Of a stretch of DNA of 64,000 nt, positions 1-10,290 are shown piece by piece. The translations under genes were made by a program, and so were the position numbers. This stretch comes from Mugil cephalus. Lineage: Eukaryota > Chordata > Actinopteri > Mugiliformes > Mugilidae. Under the pieces are notes generated by a model. That model was not told the DNA's origin. It was given only the letters and a program-made list of their open reading frames with translations, and did not search any database. Location: the NCBI RefSeq assembly GCF_022458985.1, contig NC_061776.1:2455075-2519074 (forward strand). Reading direction: 5' to 3'. The first letter of the stretch is position 1. Every line of letters starts with the position of its first letter.

Positions 1-720
1 CAGTGGTTAGTGATGCTGGTTAAATACTTCTGTTTTGAATTCAAATGCAGCTAATTAAGAGTAATAGGGAATAGTTCCCTCTCTGGTTGTTGTGCTTTAT
101 TATACTTTGATAATTAATTCTACTATCAGATTCAAACTGCATCATTTCATTTAGTATATTTGAGAAGTTGAAAAATGTTTCTTTAATTTGGGCCACAGCT
201 TGTCATCAAGGGGTGATTAAAGGGTCCTGAAGTCAGACCAGTTGAAAAGAACCACGGATGTTTACTAAAAAAGAAAGTATGGCGTACCTGTAATTGATGT
301 AACTGTGTGTATTGTTGTTGATGTTTCTTTTGCTAGTGTGTTAACGGCTGAATCGGCATTACACATTTGTTAGTCCGCCCACCAAATTTCACCACCAGGT
401 GCTACTGCGTACGACGCAAGACGACACCGGAAATCGTTAGTCTGGACGTTCTTTGCAGTTTTCAGTAGATCGTTGATTTAAAAAAAGACATTCAAGGTGA
501 AACGGCGAGATCGGAAAAAGAAAAAGAAACAGTGGCTCATAGCATGCCGTGGCATATGCTAATAATGCGGCGGACGAAGACTGCAGTGCTAAGTCGATCT
601 GTCGATCTATCTAGCTGTCTATACCTGCATGCAGTGAGCCACTGTTCTGTTTTGGCGCGTTTATCCTGAAGCTACTGTTTCTCTTCGAGCTGCCCTGACG
701 TCTCCTCGTCTCTCCATCAG
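1..720. other. Non-coding sequence upstream of the epdr1 last exon (probable intron)
   Basis: No coding exon is recognisable. The stretch ends in a pyrimidine-rich tract and CAG at 718-720, a good splice acceptor for the exon that follows, so most of it is probably the last intron of epdr1. One small structure stands out: about 19 bases at 531-549 (ACAGTGGCTCATAGCATGC) recur as a near-perfect inverted copy at 630-648, a possible short hairpin or the ends of a small unclassified insertion. Confidence 0.4.
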
Positions 721-914
721 ATGAGACCTGGGTGGGCGTTTACACCATGAAGGACTGCTACCCGGTGCAGGAGACTTACGTCAGGAACAGCAGCGTCACC
801 ACCTCCACCCGATTCTTCAACCTCGAGCTGGGCATCAGCGACCCCGACGTCTTCACCCCGCCGAGCACCTGCCAGTCCGCCCGCCCAAAGAGGATGGCCG
901 ATTTCGGCTGCTGA
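721..914 (+). CDS. epdr1: Ependymin-related protein 1, last coding exon (partial gene)
   Basis: The exon begins in phase 1 after a CAG acceptor at 718-720 and reads ETWVGVYTMKDCYPVQE, then STRFFNLELGI, then DVFTPPSTCQ, stopping at 912-914. This closely follows the C-terminus of vertebrate EPDR1 as I recall it (ETWIGIYTVKDCYPVQE, STRFFDIQLGI, SVFTPPSTCQ), so the assignment rests on family knowledge. EPDR1 is a secreted or lysosomal ependymin-family glycoprotein with a lipid-binding fold; the conserved cysteines in DCYPV and STCQ belong to that fold. The tail after STCQ is short and ends in Cys. Earlier exons, including the signal peptide, must lie to the left of the window. It is a single-copy host gene that marks the left edge of the zinc-finger cluster. 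Confidence 0.85.
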
Positions 915-1510
915 GGCTCCCGCCCAGACCTCGTCTTAGGCTTTAGATATCATCAAATGTTTGAGCTCAAATGGCTTTAATGGAGTAAACGAGCAGGTTT
1001 AATAATTACTAAATATGCTTAGTGTAAAAGTACAGAAATGTTAATCTGTAACAGTAAAATATGAGATGTGACTGATATACTGACATGTATTTACTACAGT
1101 CAGCCTGTGTGATCTAGTGGTTCCCAGCACATGGTTCATCGAGGACACGAAACCGACAAATGTTCAGCTTCTTCTTAGTCTAAGCTTCTGCTTATTTTTC
1201 GGACTTTTCTGTAACGCTTAAATTTGTTCTGCCAAAAAGGTTCTTAAAGTTTAGAGTGTAAAATTACTCATCTGTGGTCGCCAGCGTGTTTCAAAATGAA
1301 CGATTTTGAATGGGATTTATTAGCAGAAAGTACTACAACGGTTCAACCAGTGTGTGGAAATACTTCACTAAAGGTGAGGCTCATACTACCATGATATGTC
1401 AGTCCTTTGTCCATATGTGAAATAGAAGACTTTGGTGATATACTGTTTTGTTGTTGTTATTTTTTTGTTTGTTTGTATGTTTTTTTAAAACATTTTTACA
1501 TTTACATTAT
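915..1510. other. 3' flank of epdr1, nothing recognised
   Basis: AT-rich sequence after the epdr1 stop. It presumably contains the 3' UTR, but I saw no gene, RNA or clear repeat family here. Confidence 0.3.
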
Positions 1511-1514
1511 ATTA

Positions 1515-1850
1515 CAGGGCTCTCGTGTCATTGAGTATGAGACACACGCGTTTCAATTTCACATTTCAGTTTTCAAGTACAGATGCCACGCATGACATCC
1601 CTCCTGCTGAAACATCATATAACTCGCTGCACACAGATTTGAAAAGAGATTAGTGATCTATGAATAAATGAGGCAAAGGTTGGCCGCTGTTCTCAATCGA
1701 CGACCAATCTGAAAATATCAGCGGCCAATCAGAAAATAGTATTTGTTGTTGCAGGGTGAAATAGGAGCGCCCTAACCACGCCTTGCACAAATGCGAGAAA
1801 ATGTGCACTTGTCAAAGAAGAGCATGAAGTGGCACTCTGGTAAAGATCTG
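1515..1850 (+). repeat. Dispersed repeat, inverted second copy at 28.4-28.7 kb
   Basis: Reading this stretch forward and 28380-28710 in reverse complement gives the same succession of blocks: TTTCAGTTT, a GAGACA motif, AAAAGAGATTAGT.ATCTAT, GCCAATCAGAAAAT, and GGTGAAATAGGAGCGCCCTAACCA followed by AAATGTGCAC. The two copies are about 75-80 percent alike by eye. It is non-coding, so a MITE or SINE-like element is likely. The family was not recognised. Confidence 0.55.
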
Positions 1851-2455
1851 CTAATCACTTCATTTATTATTATAACTTTACAATAGTTGCTTATTACAGT
1901 CAGGATTTTTTGCTTATGAATCATGGTAGGTTACCTTAAAACATAGATTTCAATACTTTTTGCTGTGGTTTTATTAGTGACGTCATTGACTAGGCAACGT
2001 CAACGCATGTTAGCTGACTTTAATCAGTCGTTCAACCCCAGTGCATACAGAATTTAGACTCAAATAAAATTAGCTTAAAAGGCTTAATGCAGTGCACTAC
2101 CTGGAGGGAGTGAATATACTGTAGTTGCAAAAAATACCCCAAAAAACTGAGCACTGCTGGCAACTGGCAAAACATAGTTTTAGCTTAAATCTGATTAAAT
2201 TAGATATAAAATATAGTAATACTCGAATGGTGTGTTTGTTTGTACATTTACATAAAGAAAATATGGAAACTGGAAACACAATTTCTAAGCACAGAGATTC
2301 AAAGAGGAATTCCTGCTCTCAGACACAGCTGCTCCACTCTGTCCATGTACTTCCTGGTTCCCTCCCCTTTAGATCTGTATAACATGTGGTGGAATGTAAG
2401 AGCTGACTGGCCCCATTTACTGGACAAACACATGACTTTTAGATCAGAGCTCAGA
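1851..2455. other. Intergenic and TRIM 5' flank
   Basis: No gene recognised. The right end is the proximal promoter and 5' UTR of the TRIM gene that starts at 2512. Confidence 0.3.
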
Positions 2456-2457
2456 AT

Positions 2458-2483
2458 AGTTTCACTTCTAAGAAAACGAAACT
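2458..2483 (+). promoter_or_regulatory. Tandem ISRE-like sites before the TRIM start
   Basis: GAAAACGAAACT at 2472-2483 fits the interferon-stimulated response element consensus GAAANNGAAACT exactly. AGTTTCACTTCT at 2458-2469 is the same motif in the other orientation with one mismatch. The pair ends 28 bases before the TRIM ATG, where an IRF/STAT site of an interferon-induced single-exon TRIM would be expected. Interferon inducibility is inferred from the motif. Confidence 0.5.
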
Positions 2484-2511
2484 CACGGAGTCACTGGCGC
2501 TGACAGCAGAG

Positions 2512-4202
2512 ATGGCTCAGAAAGGAGTTGAACTGGATCAAGAAACCTTTTCTTGTTCCATTTGTCTGGATCTACTGAAGGATCCAGTGACTATTCCCTG
2601 TGGACACAGCTACTGCATGAACTGTATTGAAAACCACTTTGATGAGGAGGACAAGAGGATAATCCACAGCTGTCCTGAGTGCAGACAACTCTTCACATCG
2701 AGGCCTGTCCTGGCGAAAAACACCATGTTAGCAGTTTTAGTGGAGCAGCTGAAGAAGACTGGACTCCAAGCTGCTCCTGCTGATCACTGCTATGCTGGAC
2801 CTGAAGATGTGGCCTGTGATGTCTGCACTGGAAGAAAACTGAAAGCCTTCAAATCCTGTTTAATCTGTCTGGCATCTTACTGTGAGAAACACCTTCAGCC
2901 TCATTATGATGTAGCTCCTTTAAAGAAACACAAGCTGGTGGATCCCTCCAAGAAGCTCCAGGACAATATCTGCTCTCGTCATGATGAGGAGATGAAGATG
3001 TTCTGTCGTACTGATCAGCAGATTATCTGTTATCTCTGCTCTGTGGATGAACATAAAGGCCACGACACAGTCTCAGCTGCAGCAGAAAGGACTGAGAGGC
3101 AGAGAGAGGTGGAGGTGAGACGACAAAACATCCAGCAGATGATCCAGGACAAAGAGAAAGATGTGAAAGCTGCTTCAACAGGAGCTGAAGGCCATCCTCA
3201 CTCTGCTGATAAAACAGTGAAGGACAGTCAGGAGATCTTCACTGAGATGATCCGTCTCCTCCAGGAAAGAAGCTCTGATGTGGAGCAGCAGGTCAGATCC
3301 CAGCAGGAAACTGAAGAGAGTCGAGTCAAAGAGGTTCAGAGAAGCTGGAGCAGGAGATCACTGAGCTGAAGAGGGAAGACGCTGAGCTGAAGCAGCTCTC
3401 AGACACAGAGGATCACAACCAGTTTCTACACAACTACCCCTCACTGTCACCACTCAGTCAATCTACACAGTCATCCAGCATCAATATCAGTCCTCTGAGG
3501 TACTTTGGGGACGTGAAAGCAGCTGTGACAGAGCTCAGAAAGAAACTAGAGGACATTCTGAGAGAGACAAGGACAAACATCTCACTGACAGTGACTGAAG
3601 TGGATGTTTTACTGTCACAACCAGAGCCAAAGACCAGAGATGAATTCTTAAAATATTCATGTGAAATCACACTGGATCCAAACACAGTAAGCAGATATCT
3701 GGTCCTGTCTGAGGGAAACAAAAGAGTAACATTCACGTTTCAACTACAGCCTTATCCTGATCATCCAGACAGATTCACTAATTGGTCTCAGGTCCTGAGT
3801 AGAGAGAGTCTGACTCAACGTTGTTACTGGGAGGTGGAGTGGAGAGGAAGAGTTGGTGTAGCAGTCACATACAAGAATATCAGCAGAACAGGGAATGAAA
3901 GTAGATTTGGACGTAATGACAAATCTTGGGCATTAGATTGTTCAAATAACAGTTCTACATTTGTGTACAACAACATCCAAACTCCTGTCTCAGGGTCTTG
4001 TTCCTTCAGAGTAGGAGTGTACCTGGATCACAGAGCAGGTATTCTGTCCTTCTACAGCGTCTCTAAAACCATGACTCTCCTCCACAGAGTCCAGACCACA
4101 TTCACTCAGCCGCTCTATGCTGGAATCTGGATTAGTTTGCTGTCAAGTGCTGACTTGATTAAAGTGAAGCAGACAGAGATAACTTCAGGACCAGAGAGTT
4201 AA
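2512..4202 (+). pseudogene. Fish TRIM (TRIM25/finTRIM-like) E3 ligase gene with a frameshift
   Basis: Intronless TRIM gene. Frame one (2512-3369) holds a RING finger (CSICLDLLKDPVTIPCGHSYC ... CPECRQLF, residues about 15-62), two B-box-type zinc motifs (CDVCTGRKLKAFKSC and CSRHDEEMKMFC ... CYLC..H) and the start of a coiled coil. A missing base in the CAG-GAG-AAG stretch near 3338 moves the reading frame. Frame two is open from 3339 to 4202 and carries the rest of the coiled coil (EKLEQEITELKRED), then a whole PRY-SPRY/B30.2 domain (LDPNTVSRYLVLS, YWEVEW, FRVGVYLDHRAGILSFYSV, TFTQPLYAGIW). A second, self-compensating frame change around 3170-3200 garbles a short coiled-coil piece. Such proteins ubiquitinate targets in antiviral signalling. 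The damage is so slight that a recent pseudogene, a polymorphism or a sequencing error are all possible. Confidence 0.75.
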
Positions 4203-4790
4203 ATCCTGTGTTTCTCTTCATCAACTTGTTTTCTCTCCATGTTTGTTGCTGAGAGTTCATTGTTGTGGTGTTTCTGCTCAGAGATCAGCTGTCAGTCAAA
4301 CATTATGGCTGCTACCTTGACATGTTTAATAGTTGTTCTCTGGATGTTTCATCACTTTCCTTTAGGTGGAGCTCTTTCCTGTGTCTGTTTAGCTGTGGAG
4401 GATATCACTGCTCATGATGACTTTTATTTCCATGACAATCTAAACTTGTCTGAGCTCTAAATGTCTGATGAATATTTGTATTGATGTATTTGTGTTGTTG
4501 TTGTTGTTGTTTCTCTTCCACTAAAATATCCTCTATCACTGATATGTTGTTGATCCCTTTGTACAGAAAGAAATCTATGATTACATTTATATTCATATGT
4601 GTATGACTTGTCAGATCAAATCTACATATACATGAAGCTCTATGAAGTTTCATAAAAATGTAATTATTAGGTTTATTTGTTATATTTACTGAACCAAGAT
4701 TCTGGATTTGTAACTGAAATCATTTAACATGTGAACAAAGTCATTGTTTAAATACTGAATAAAGCTGTTTCTCCACAAATATAAATGCCT
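4203..4790 (+). other. TRIM 3' UTR with poly(A) signal
   Basis: Runs from the TRIM stop to AATAAA at 4758-4763, followed by a T-rich downstream element. A GTT trinucleotide run lies near 4493-4510. No other coding sequence is convincing. Confidence 0.45.
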
Positions 4791-4954
4791 TTCTTTTGAT
4801 TTTATTCCAGCAGTTCTTTTTCTGGCTAATAGAAAAAAAAATGTCATTTGACCAAGTTTAGAAATGAAGCAGTTAGGGTTAGCTTTGTTTAGACAACAGA
4901 TGTGTTCTTTGAAGTCATGGAGGAATTTTAGTCCAGGTATCTCTAAAAAGGTGT

Positions 4955-5145
4955 CAAGAGCTGAAACTTCGTTGGTCGCAGAGGCAACAACCCTGGTTTA
5001 GGAGAATCTGGAGAAGAACTTGTGGTGGTTGGCCAGAAGGGAAAGCAGTCTTTGACTCAGGCTTGTGGAGGTGGAGATCTGTTGACCCCAACTGAGGATG
5101 CTGTTGATTGGAGGAAATAGTATGTTTTGGAGCTCTGGAACCTGA
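4955..5145 (+). mobile_element. LINE fragment, probably Rex1-like
   Basis: Conceptual reading gives pieces such as RRIWRRTCGGWPEGKA and, in a shifted frame, EDAVDWRK.YVLEL. These resemble the region of fish Rex1-type LINE proteins that reads RRTVRRLRRGKQ ... TPTEDVV.RWKEYFEELL. The match is by memory of the family and is short, decayed and frameshifted. Confidence 0.35.
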
Positions 5146-5149
5146 TCAG

Positions 5150-5635
5150 CATATCATTCTTCAGACCATCACGCCATTCAGCCCATGTCTGTCGCCCAGC
5201 TACCATAAGATTTTAAATTATCTTGTTAAGTCTTGTTAAGTCGAAATGTTCGTATTGCTTCAACAGGGACATTAGTCCCTGGAGCTCGGGATCCTGTATC
5301 CAGAGACAAGGCCCTTACAGGAGTTTTTTGGCATGACCTAATTGAGGAACCTGTGGTCCTTTGGTCGTGCATATCATTTCTCAGTCGTCCTCTATGGATT
5401 TGTCCTTTTGTTCTTTTCCTGTGGCCTTGCAGATCATCACTTCCACATCTGTCTGAGCCTTTTGAAAGCAATCTCAACACAAGAGTGAAAGGCACCAGTC
5501 CCACAAGACCTCTGTGACTTTCCTAGAATGTATATTTGAGAGTAGTTACTTAATGGCAGAGACCTGTTACCAGAAAGTAACTGCAGCGAAATATAACACC
5601 ACTGTTCCTAGCTCAATAGTGTTCATTGTGTCTTT
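5150..5635. other. Unassigned intergenic sequence
   Basis: A 94-codon open frame (5233-5517, +) has no recognisable domain, no splice context and no second copy in the window. I see no gene that can be supported here. Confidence 0.25.
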
Positions 5636-5639
5636 TTGT

Positions 5640-6365
5640 TTAGTAATATGTCACCGCTTTTTCTTTTTTTAAATCTCACTTTGGATCATATCACAAATTT
5701 CCTGCGGGAATATTAAGAAAAAGGTAGAAAAAACAAGCTGTTATACACAAATGTTTTTTGTTTTGTTTTTTTCCAGAGTGGACTGCAACTTTCTGTCTTT
5801 CCAGCTGATGTGAAACTTATCTCCAACGAGCCATCTGGATGCCTTTGTACTTCTAGTGACTCACCACTATGCTAAACATGCTAAAACATCTATGCGAGGT
5901 CTGATAACCATCTCCCGACGAATGTCCGACGAACTGTGTCTAATGGACTTCTGGTATAGCCACTGATTTTTTTTAATGATTTTTTGACAGAGGGCAGAAC
6001 AAGGCTACGCCAAACTCGCCTGCTGACTGAATGAAAGAAAGAGGAAATCAAATGACGTGTGTGGCTGAAAGAGGGTGGAGACAGAGGGAAACTCAAGGTT
6101 CATTGAGTAAAACCTAGTCCTGACCAGGTTAGGTTTGTAGAGTCTGTTACTAGACTGACCGAGAGCTTAAGTTACCTCTCTCTGTGAATCGGGCAAGAGT
6201 TACCCCGCTTTCTCTGGTTTGAGTTACCTCCCCTTGTGAAACAGAGAACTCAGTGTGCCTCATTTCATCGTTAATAAACTTGGAGTGTTACCAAACCTGT
6301 TTTGTGAAACGGACCTCAGATCAGGTCTGTATTTATCAAACATGTCACAACAGGAAATCTCTTCT
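5640..6365 (-). repeat. Orphan zinc-finger-gene 5' flank, split by an insertion
   Basis: The sequence at 5660-5870 (AATCTCACTT..GATC.TATCACAAATTTCCTGCGGGAATATTAA, then the stretch around CCAGCTGATGTGA and CATCTGGATGCCTTTGTACTT) matches the far upstream flanks of ZF1 (9460-10210) and ZF2 (13440-13750), same strand. The match resumes at about 6318 with GATCAGGTCTGTATTTATCAAAC. Between lies about 440 bp of foreign sequence (5876-6317) with GTTACCTC-rich internal repeats, probably a non-coding transposon. No exon 1 lies on the downstream side, so the gene this flank once served is gone or was never copied. Confidence 0.5.
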
Positions 6366-6767
6366 AACTGACCAGAATCTGTCAAAGTCACCGAGGTTTG
6401 ATTCTACTTTTAGGAGTTGAAGTCAGAAACATTTGATTTTCTGTTTTAACTTTTCAGATTCCTCCTGTCGCCAGAAGTACAAAGGCACAGAGACACAAAT
6501 GACCCAGAAAGGGTCTGGATGCTATGTTGCCAGCAGTTTGTTCATTACTACTGTATTCGTTCACAACTGCAGCTTTATCATTCAAAGAAAAAAAAAGAGA
6601 GTTTGATCACTGAAAAGAGGAAAGAAATTAAAAATATCACTACTTACGTGATATTCAGCAGATTCAGCCACTGTTGTTGGACACTTTCTTTCCTTGTAAT
6701 GTTGGCACTTCTGGCTGCAGTCAACACTCATGCAAATCACACTTATATTCATATATTTTACTACAGA

Positions 6768-6965
6768 GACTTGAATGTACGATCAAGATTACAGGAACTG
6801 CATTAAACTGGTTTGAATCATATCTGTCAGACAGATTCCAGTGTGTCCATGTAAACAATTCGATATATACCAAAGTAAGCTGTGGCGTTCCTCAGGGTTC
6901 TGTGCTAGGACCAATAATATTCACATTATACATGCTTCCTTTGGGCAATATTATTAGAAAGCATG
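6768..6965 (+). mobile_element. L2/CR1-group LINE reverse-transcriptase fragment
   Basis: The reading [18 protein letters not shown] ... [16 protein letters not shown], then [13 protein letters not shown], is the central reverse-transcriptase block of fish L2-like LINEs ([20 protein letters not shown]). Only this 66-residue piece remains; neither the YADD catalytic motif nor the endonuclease is present. Confidence 0.75.
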
Positions 6966-7522
6966 TGTTACGATCTTACTCGTCTAGGGGAAAAGAGGAC
7001 GCAACACAATACAGCTAACTGGAACTAAAATGTTGTTTATTATCAGGCGTCTAGTGGGATTAATACAAACTCAAGATTTTTGCCTGAAAATGTACAAAAC
7101 GTAAGGAAAAAAAAGGACTCCGTCAGAGCACAATTGTTTGAGGTAACGGTGGAAGGAGAAAGGTTAACACCAACAAAGAACAAAGGGGCTCTGAGTCCCA
7201 TAAAACAAAAACAACAAACTAACACAAAACACTTGGCCCAGACATCTTTCTTTATGACAGAAGCAACACTATAGGAATAAGGCCAACACACAACAAAACG
7301 GTGATGAATGAGACTAATGCCAAAATGGCACAGCATGTGTAAACCTAGGTGGACAACCCTATATACTGGCAAGTGCCAGAAAGTCTGCACTTTAATAGCC
7401 ATGGTCCATCCAGGGCACGAGGATTGGCTAAAGTTTGACCGATAGTCGTAGATCAAGGAAGCTCCAATCAGTCTCAGGGGCGGAGTCGAAGTGTCAAGCA
7501 AAGTGGAGGCAGGCCAGATGAA
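6966..7522 (-). mobile_element. Unclassified repeat, LTR-like, at the 3' end of ZF1
   Basis: Non-coding block that starts where the LINE fragment stops and ends inside the ZF1 zinc-finger exon. Read on the minus strand it has a promoter-like first half, an AATAAA near its end and a terminus in ACA, which would suit a solo LTR of a Ty3/Gypsy-like or related element. I could not confirm paired ends or a target duplication, so it is treated as a decayed fossil of uncertain family. Its junction supplies the last codons of ZF1. Confidence 0.35.
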
Positions 7523-9268
7523 GCTGTGTGAGTTCTCATGTGCATCATTAAAGCACTTCTTTGAAAGAAGGTTTTACCACATGTGTCACAACTGTACGGT
7601 TTCTCACCTGTGTGAATCCTCATGTGTGTCCTTAAATTACTAGCGTTACTGAAATGTTTCCCACATGTCTCACAAGAGTACGGCTTCTCACCTGTGTGAG
7701 TTCTCATGTGCTTCGTTAAAGTACTTCTTTGAGTGAAGGTTTTACTACATGTGCCACAAATGTATGGCTTCTCACCTGTGTGAGTCCTCATGTGCCTCAT
7801 TAAATTACATCTTACAATAAAGGTTTTACCACATGTCTCACAACTGTACGGCTTCTCGCCTGTGTGAGTCCTCCTGTGGTATGTTAATGCTATACTTTGA
7901 TTGAAGGTTTTACCACATGTCTCACAACCATACGGCTTTTCACCTGTGTGAGTCCTCATGTGGTTTGTTAAAGTACTTCTCTGAGTGAAGGTTTTACCAC
8001 ATGTCTCACAACTATACGGCTTCTCACTTGTGTGAATCCTCATGTGTCTTTTTAAACCATTACTTTTACTGAAGGATTTCCCACATGTGTCACAACTGTA
8101 TGGCTTCTCACCTGTATGCGTCCTCATGTGCTTATTCAAATCAATAGTTTGACTGAAATGTTTCCCACATGATTTGCAAGAATGTGGTTTTTCACCGATG
8201 TGATTCCTGCTGTGCGGAATCAAATCACTCCTTTTCCTGAAACTTTTACCACATTTTTTGCAATGATAAGGTGTCTCATCTGTGTGAAATCTGTAATGTT
8301 TCTTCATTCCACACTTGTTCCTAAAAGCTTTTCCACCAATGTCACACGTTACAGACTTTGTACCTGTGTCAGCATCACAATGACTCTGTGACAAAGAGGA
8401 GTTGTCTACATTGTTACTGTGACTTGTGTCTCCATGACGTCTCTTCTTTGTATTCAGCTCTGCATTTCCAGTTGATCCTGAGTCCACATGGTTGATTCCT
8501 TCCAGATCTGGGCTCTCAGATACCTCCTGTTCGTCTTTAAATTGCGGAGGGTCTGGTTCCTCCCGTTTTTCTTTCATCTCTGAAACTTCTGGTTCCTCTT
8601 GCTCCTCTTTTATCTTTACAGGTTCTGATTCCTCCTGTTCCTCTTTAATGTGTGGAGATTCTGGTTCCTCCCATTCCCCCTTTATCTCTGGAGGTTCTGG
8701 TTCCTCTTGTTCCTCTTTTATCACTAGAGGTTCTGGTTCTCCCTGTTCCTCTTCAATCTGTGGAGGTTCTGATTCCTCTTGTTCCTCTTTAATCTGTGGA
8801 GGTTCTGGTTCCTCCTGGTCCAAACTAGGGTTCCTCTCCTGGTTACAGAGCTGCTCCTCAGTGAGAACCTCCTCCTCTGTGCAAACACGTTGCTGTGGGA
8901 GGTCTGGAGGAACAAACAGACACAACATAAAGGAAAACATATCTGAGCAAATATGTCCTACTTTCAATCTTTGTAGCGTTAGCTGTGCTTCTTAGCCTCT
9001 TAGCATGTTATCAACCTTGTAACTGAGCCTCTTTCCTATATGTCTTGTGTTTCCATTCATTAGTTAGTTCATTCAGACCATTCTAGTTCTACTCACCTAT
9101 TCTGTGTAACTTTATCTCAGGTTTCCAGGTGATATCCAGCAGTCTGCGATGACGATCGATCTCTTCCTCGTACTGGACGACAGTTCTTTCAAAGAGTCCG
9201 AATATTTCTTCAGCAGCAGCAGTTAGTCGCTCGATGACCAACTCTCTCAAACTCTCAGATGAAGACAT
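7474..9268 (-). CDS. ZF1, C2H2 zinc-finger protein, two exons
   Basis: Exon 1 is 9097-9268 (ATG at 9268); the intron is 8904-9096, only 193 bp; exon 2 is 7474-8903. The product is 533 residues. Residues 1-57 form the constant N-terminal module ([20 protein letters not shown] ... KLHRI). Residues about 58-190 hold six SUMO-consensus sites (IKEE, IKGE, FKDE) in acidic repeats. About 240-515 holds ten finger units: the first has lost its second Cys (CDIGG) and nine are intact, with contact residues (-1,2,3,6) KSDP, QIDK, KNGR, QSTN, QIAY, VCNR, QSTK, NSNT, QSAM. It is the ZF2 array plus four extra fingers (units 4-7). The normal ending HTGEKxSS is missing: after the last HMRTHT the reading runs into the neighbouring repeat ([16 protein letters not shown]). 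The role, nuclear sequence-specific DNA binding, is inferred from the family. Confidence 0.85.
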
Positions 9269-9396
9269 TGTTACTTCAACAGCTCAAATATTTATCCGGG
9301 ACACGACACAACTCAAACGTCTTGCATTTCGGTCCACAAACATAGAAACACGACAACACAACTAATGGCTTTAAAAATCAAAACAAAAAAACAAAC

Positions 9397-9425
9397 CACT
9401 TCCGCCTGGTGTCCCACTATAAAAT
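9397..9425 (-). promoter_or_regulatory. Conserved core-promoter block of ZF1 (ETS-like site)
   Basis: On the minus strand this reads ATAGTGGGACACCAGGCGGA followed by AGTGG. It lies about 130 bp before the ATG and has close relatives at the same place before ZF2, ZF3 and ZF6. GGCGGAAGTG resembles an ETS-family binding site. Conservation among paralogues suggests, but does not prove, that it marks the transcription start region. Confidence 0.4.
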
Positions 9426-9429
9426 TCCG

Positions 9430-10290
9430 GCAGAGGACATTTTCTTCCGCTACATTTCTAAGTTTTTAAATCTCACTTCGGGTCGTATCACCAATTTCCT
9501 GCGGGAATATTAACTCTTCTCCAAAGACAAAACAAAAATCAACAAAAAATCAAATATGTTGTGTAAATCCAAATTTAAGTTTCAACCATTTTGTCATCTG
9601 CTTATTCAGTCCTTAACTGCTGTCCTGAAACACCTCCGCGTGGAATATCATTTGCCGAGCACGGACAAGAAGAAATGCTCTAAATAATTTAATCCTCTAG
9701 TTAAAGTTACATGTCACAGTTGTTTTAGGATGAATTTGTAAATTAACGACTGATTAGTACTCGTGAGATATTTCATTTACTAGCGACCAGCCGCTGACTT
9801 TAGAGTCACAGGACGTTTTAATAGCACAGTAATAAATGTCCACGAGTATTATCATCTCCATGGTGTTTCAGTAGGTGGATCCACTTTCAACTTCTTTAAA
9901 TACAGTTCGATTGTTTAGTCCAGTTATTCCCAGCTGAGAGATAAATGAGAGTGGAAAGAAGAAACAAAACAAGCTGTTATACACAAATGTTGTTTTTTTT
10001 TGGGTTTTTTCCCCAGAGTTGACTGGAACTTTTTGTCTCTTCCACTTGCAGTTTCCTGCTCTCCTTCACTTTCCAGCTGATGTGAGATTCATCTCCAATG
10101 AGCCATCTGGATGCCTTTGTACTTCCAGTGACTCACCACAGGATGACGCTGTTTGTCTCGGCTTCTTCATTTCAGCTTGAGCCAGCTACAAAATGATGAA
10201 TGAAATGAGATGATCAGGTCTGTATTTATCAAACTGCTTGGCAGTATGAGTGCAACGTGTGATGCCAAACCCTGGGGGCTACTCTTACAG
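9430..10290 (-). repeat. Far 5' flank of ZF1, shared with ZF2 and the 5.6-kb orphan
   Basis: Contains the paralogous blocks AATCTCACTT..GGTCGTATCACCAATTTCCTGCGGG (about 9465-9510) and CCAGCTGATGTGA ... CATCTGGATGCC..TGTACTTCCAGTGACTCACCACA (about 10070-10140), which recur upstream of ZF2. Roughly 440 bp between these blocks (about 9510-9960) is absent from the ZF2 copy. No coding sequence. Confidence 0.5.

Noticed and set aside
531-648. Possible microRNA hairpin
   Set aside because: The arms are only about 19 bases and the loop about 80 bases, and nothing else suggests a precursor.
8492-8995. Long Ser/Gly/Cys-rich open frame opposite the ZF1 acidic region (also at 14526-14885, 47383-47682, 52294-52608, 61564-61761)
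   Set aside because: They are the antisense reading of the repetitive GAGGAACCAGAACCTCC minisatellite; openness follows from the repeat, not from coding.
9097-9268. KRAB, SCAN, BTB or ZAD domain in exon 1
   Set aside because: None of the defining motifs is present: no KRAB A-box (VTFEDVAV), no SCAN LxxWLxPE pattern, no BTB fold length and no ZAD cysteines.
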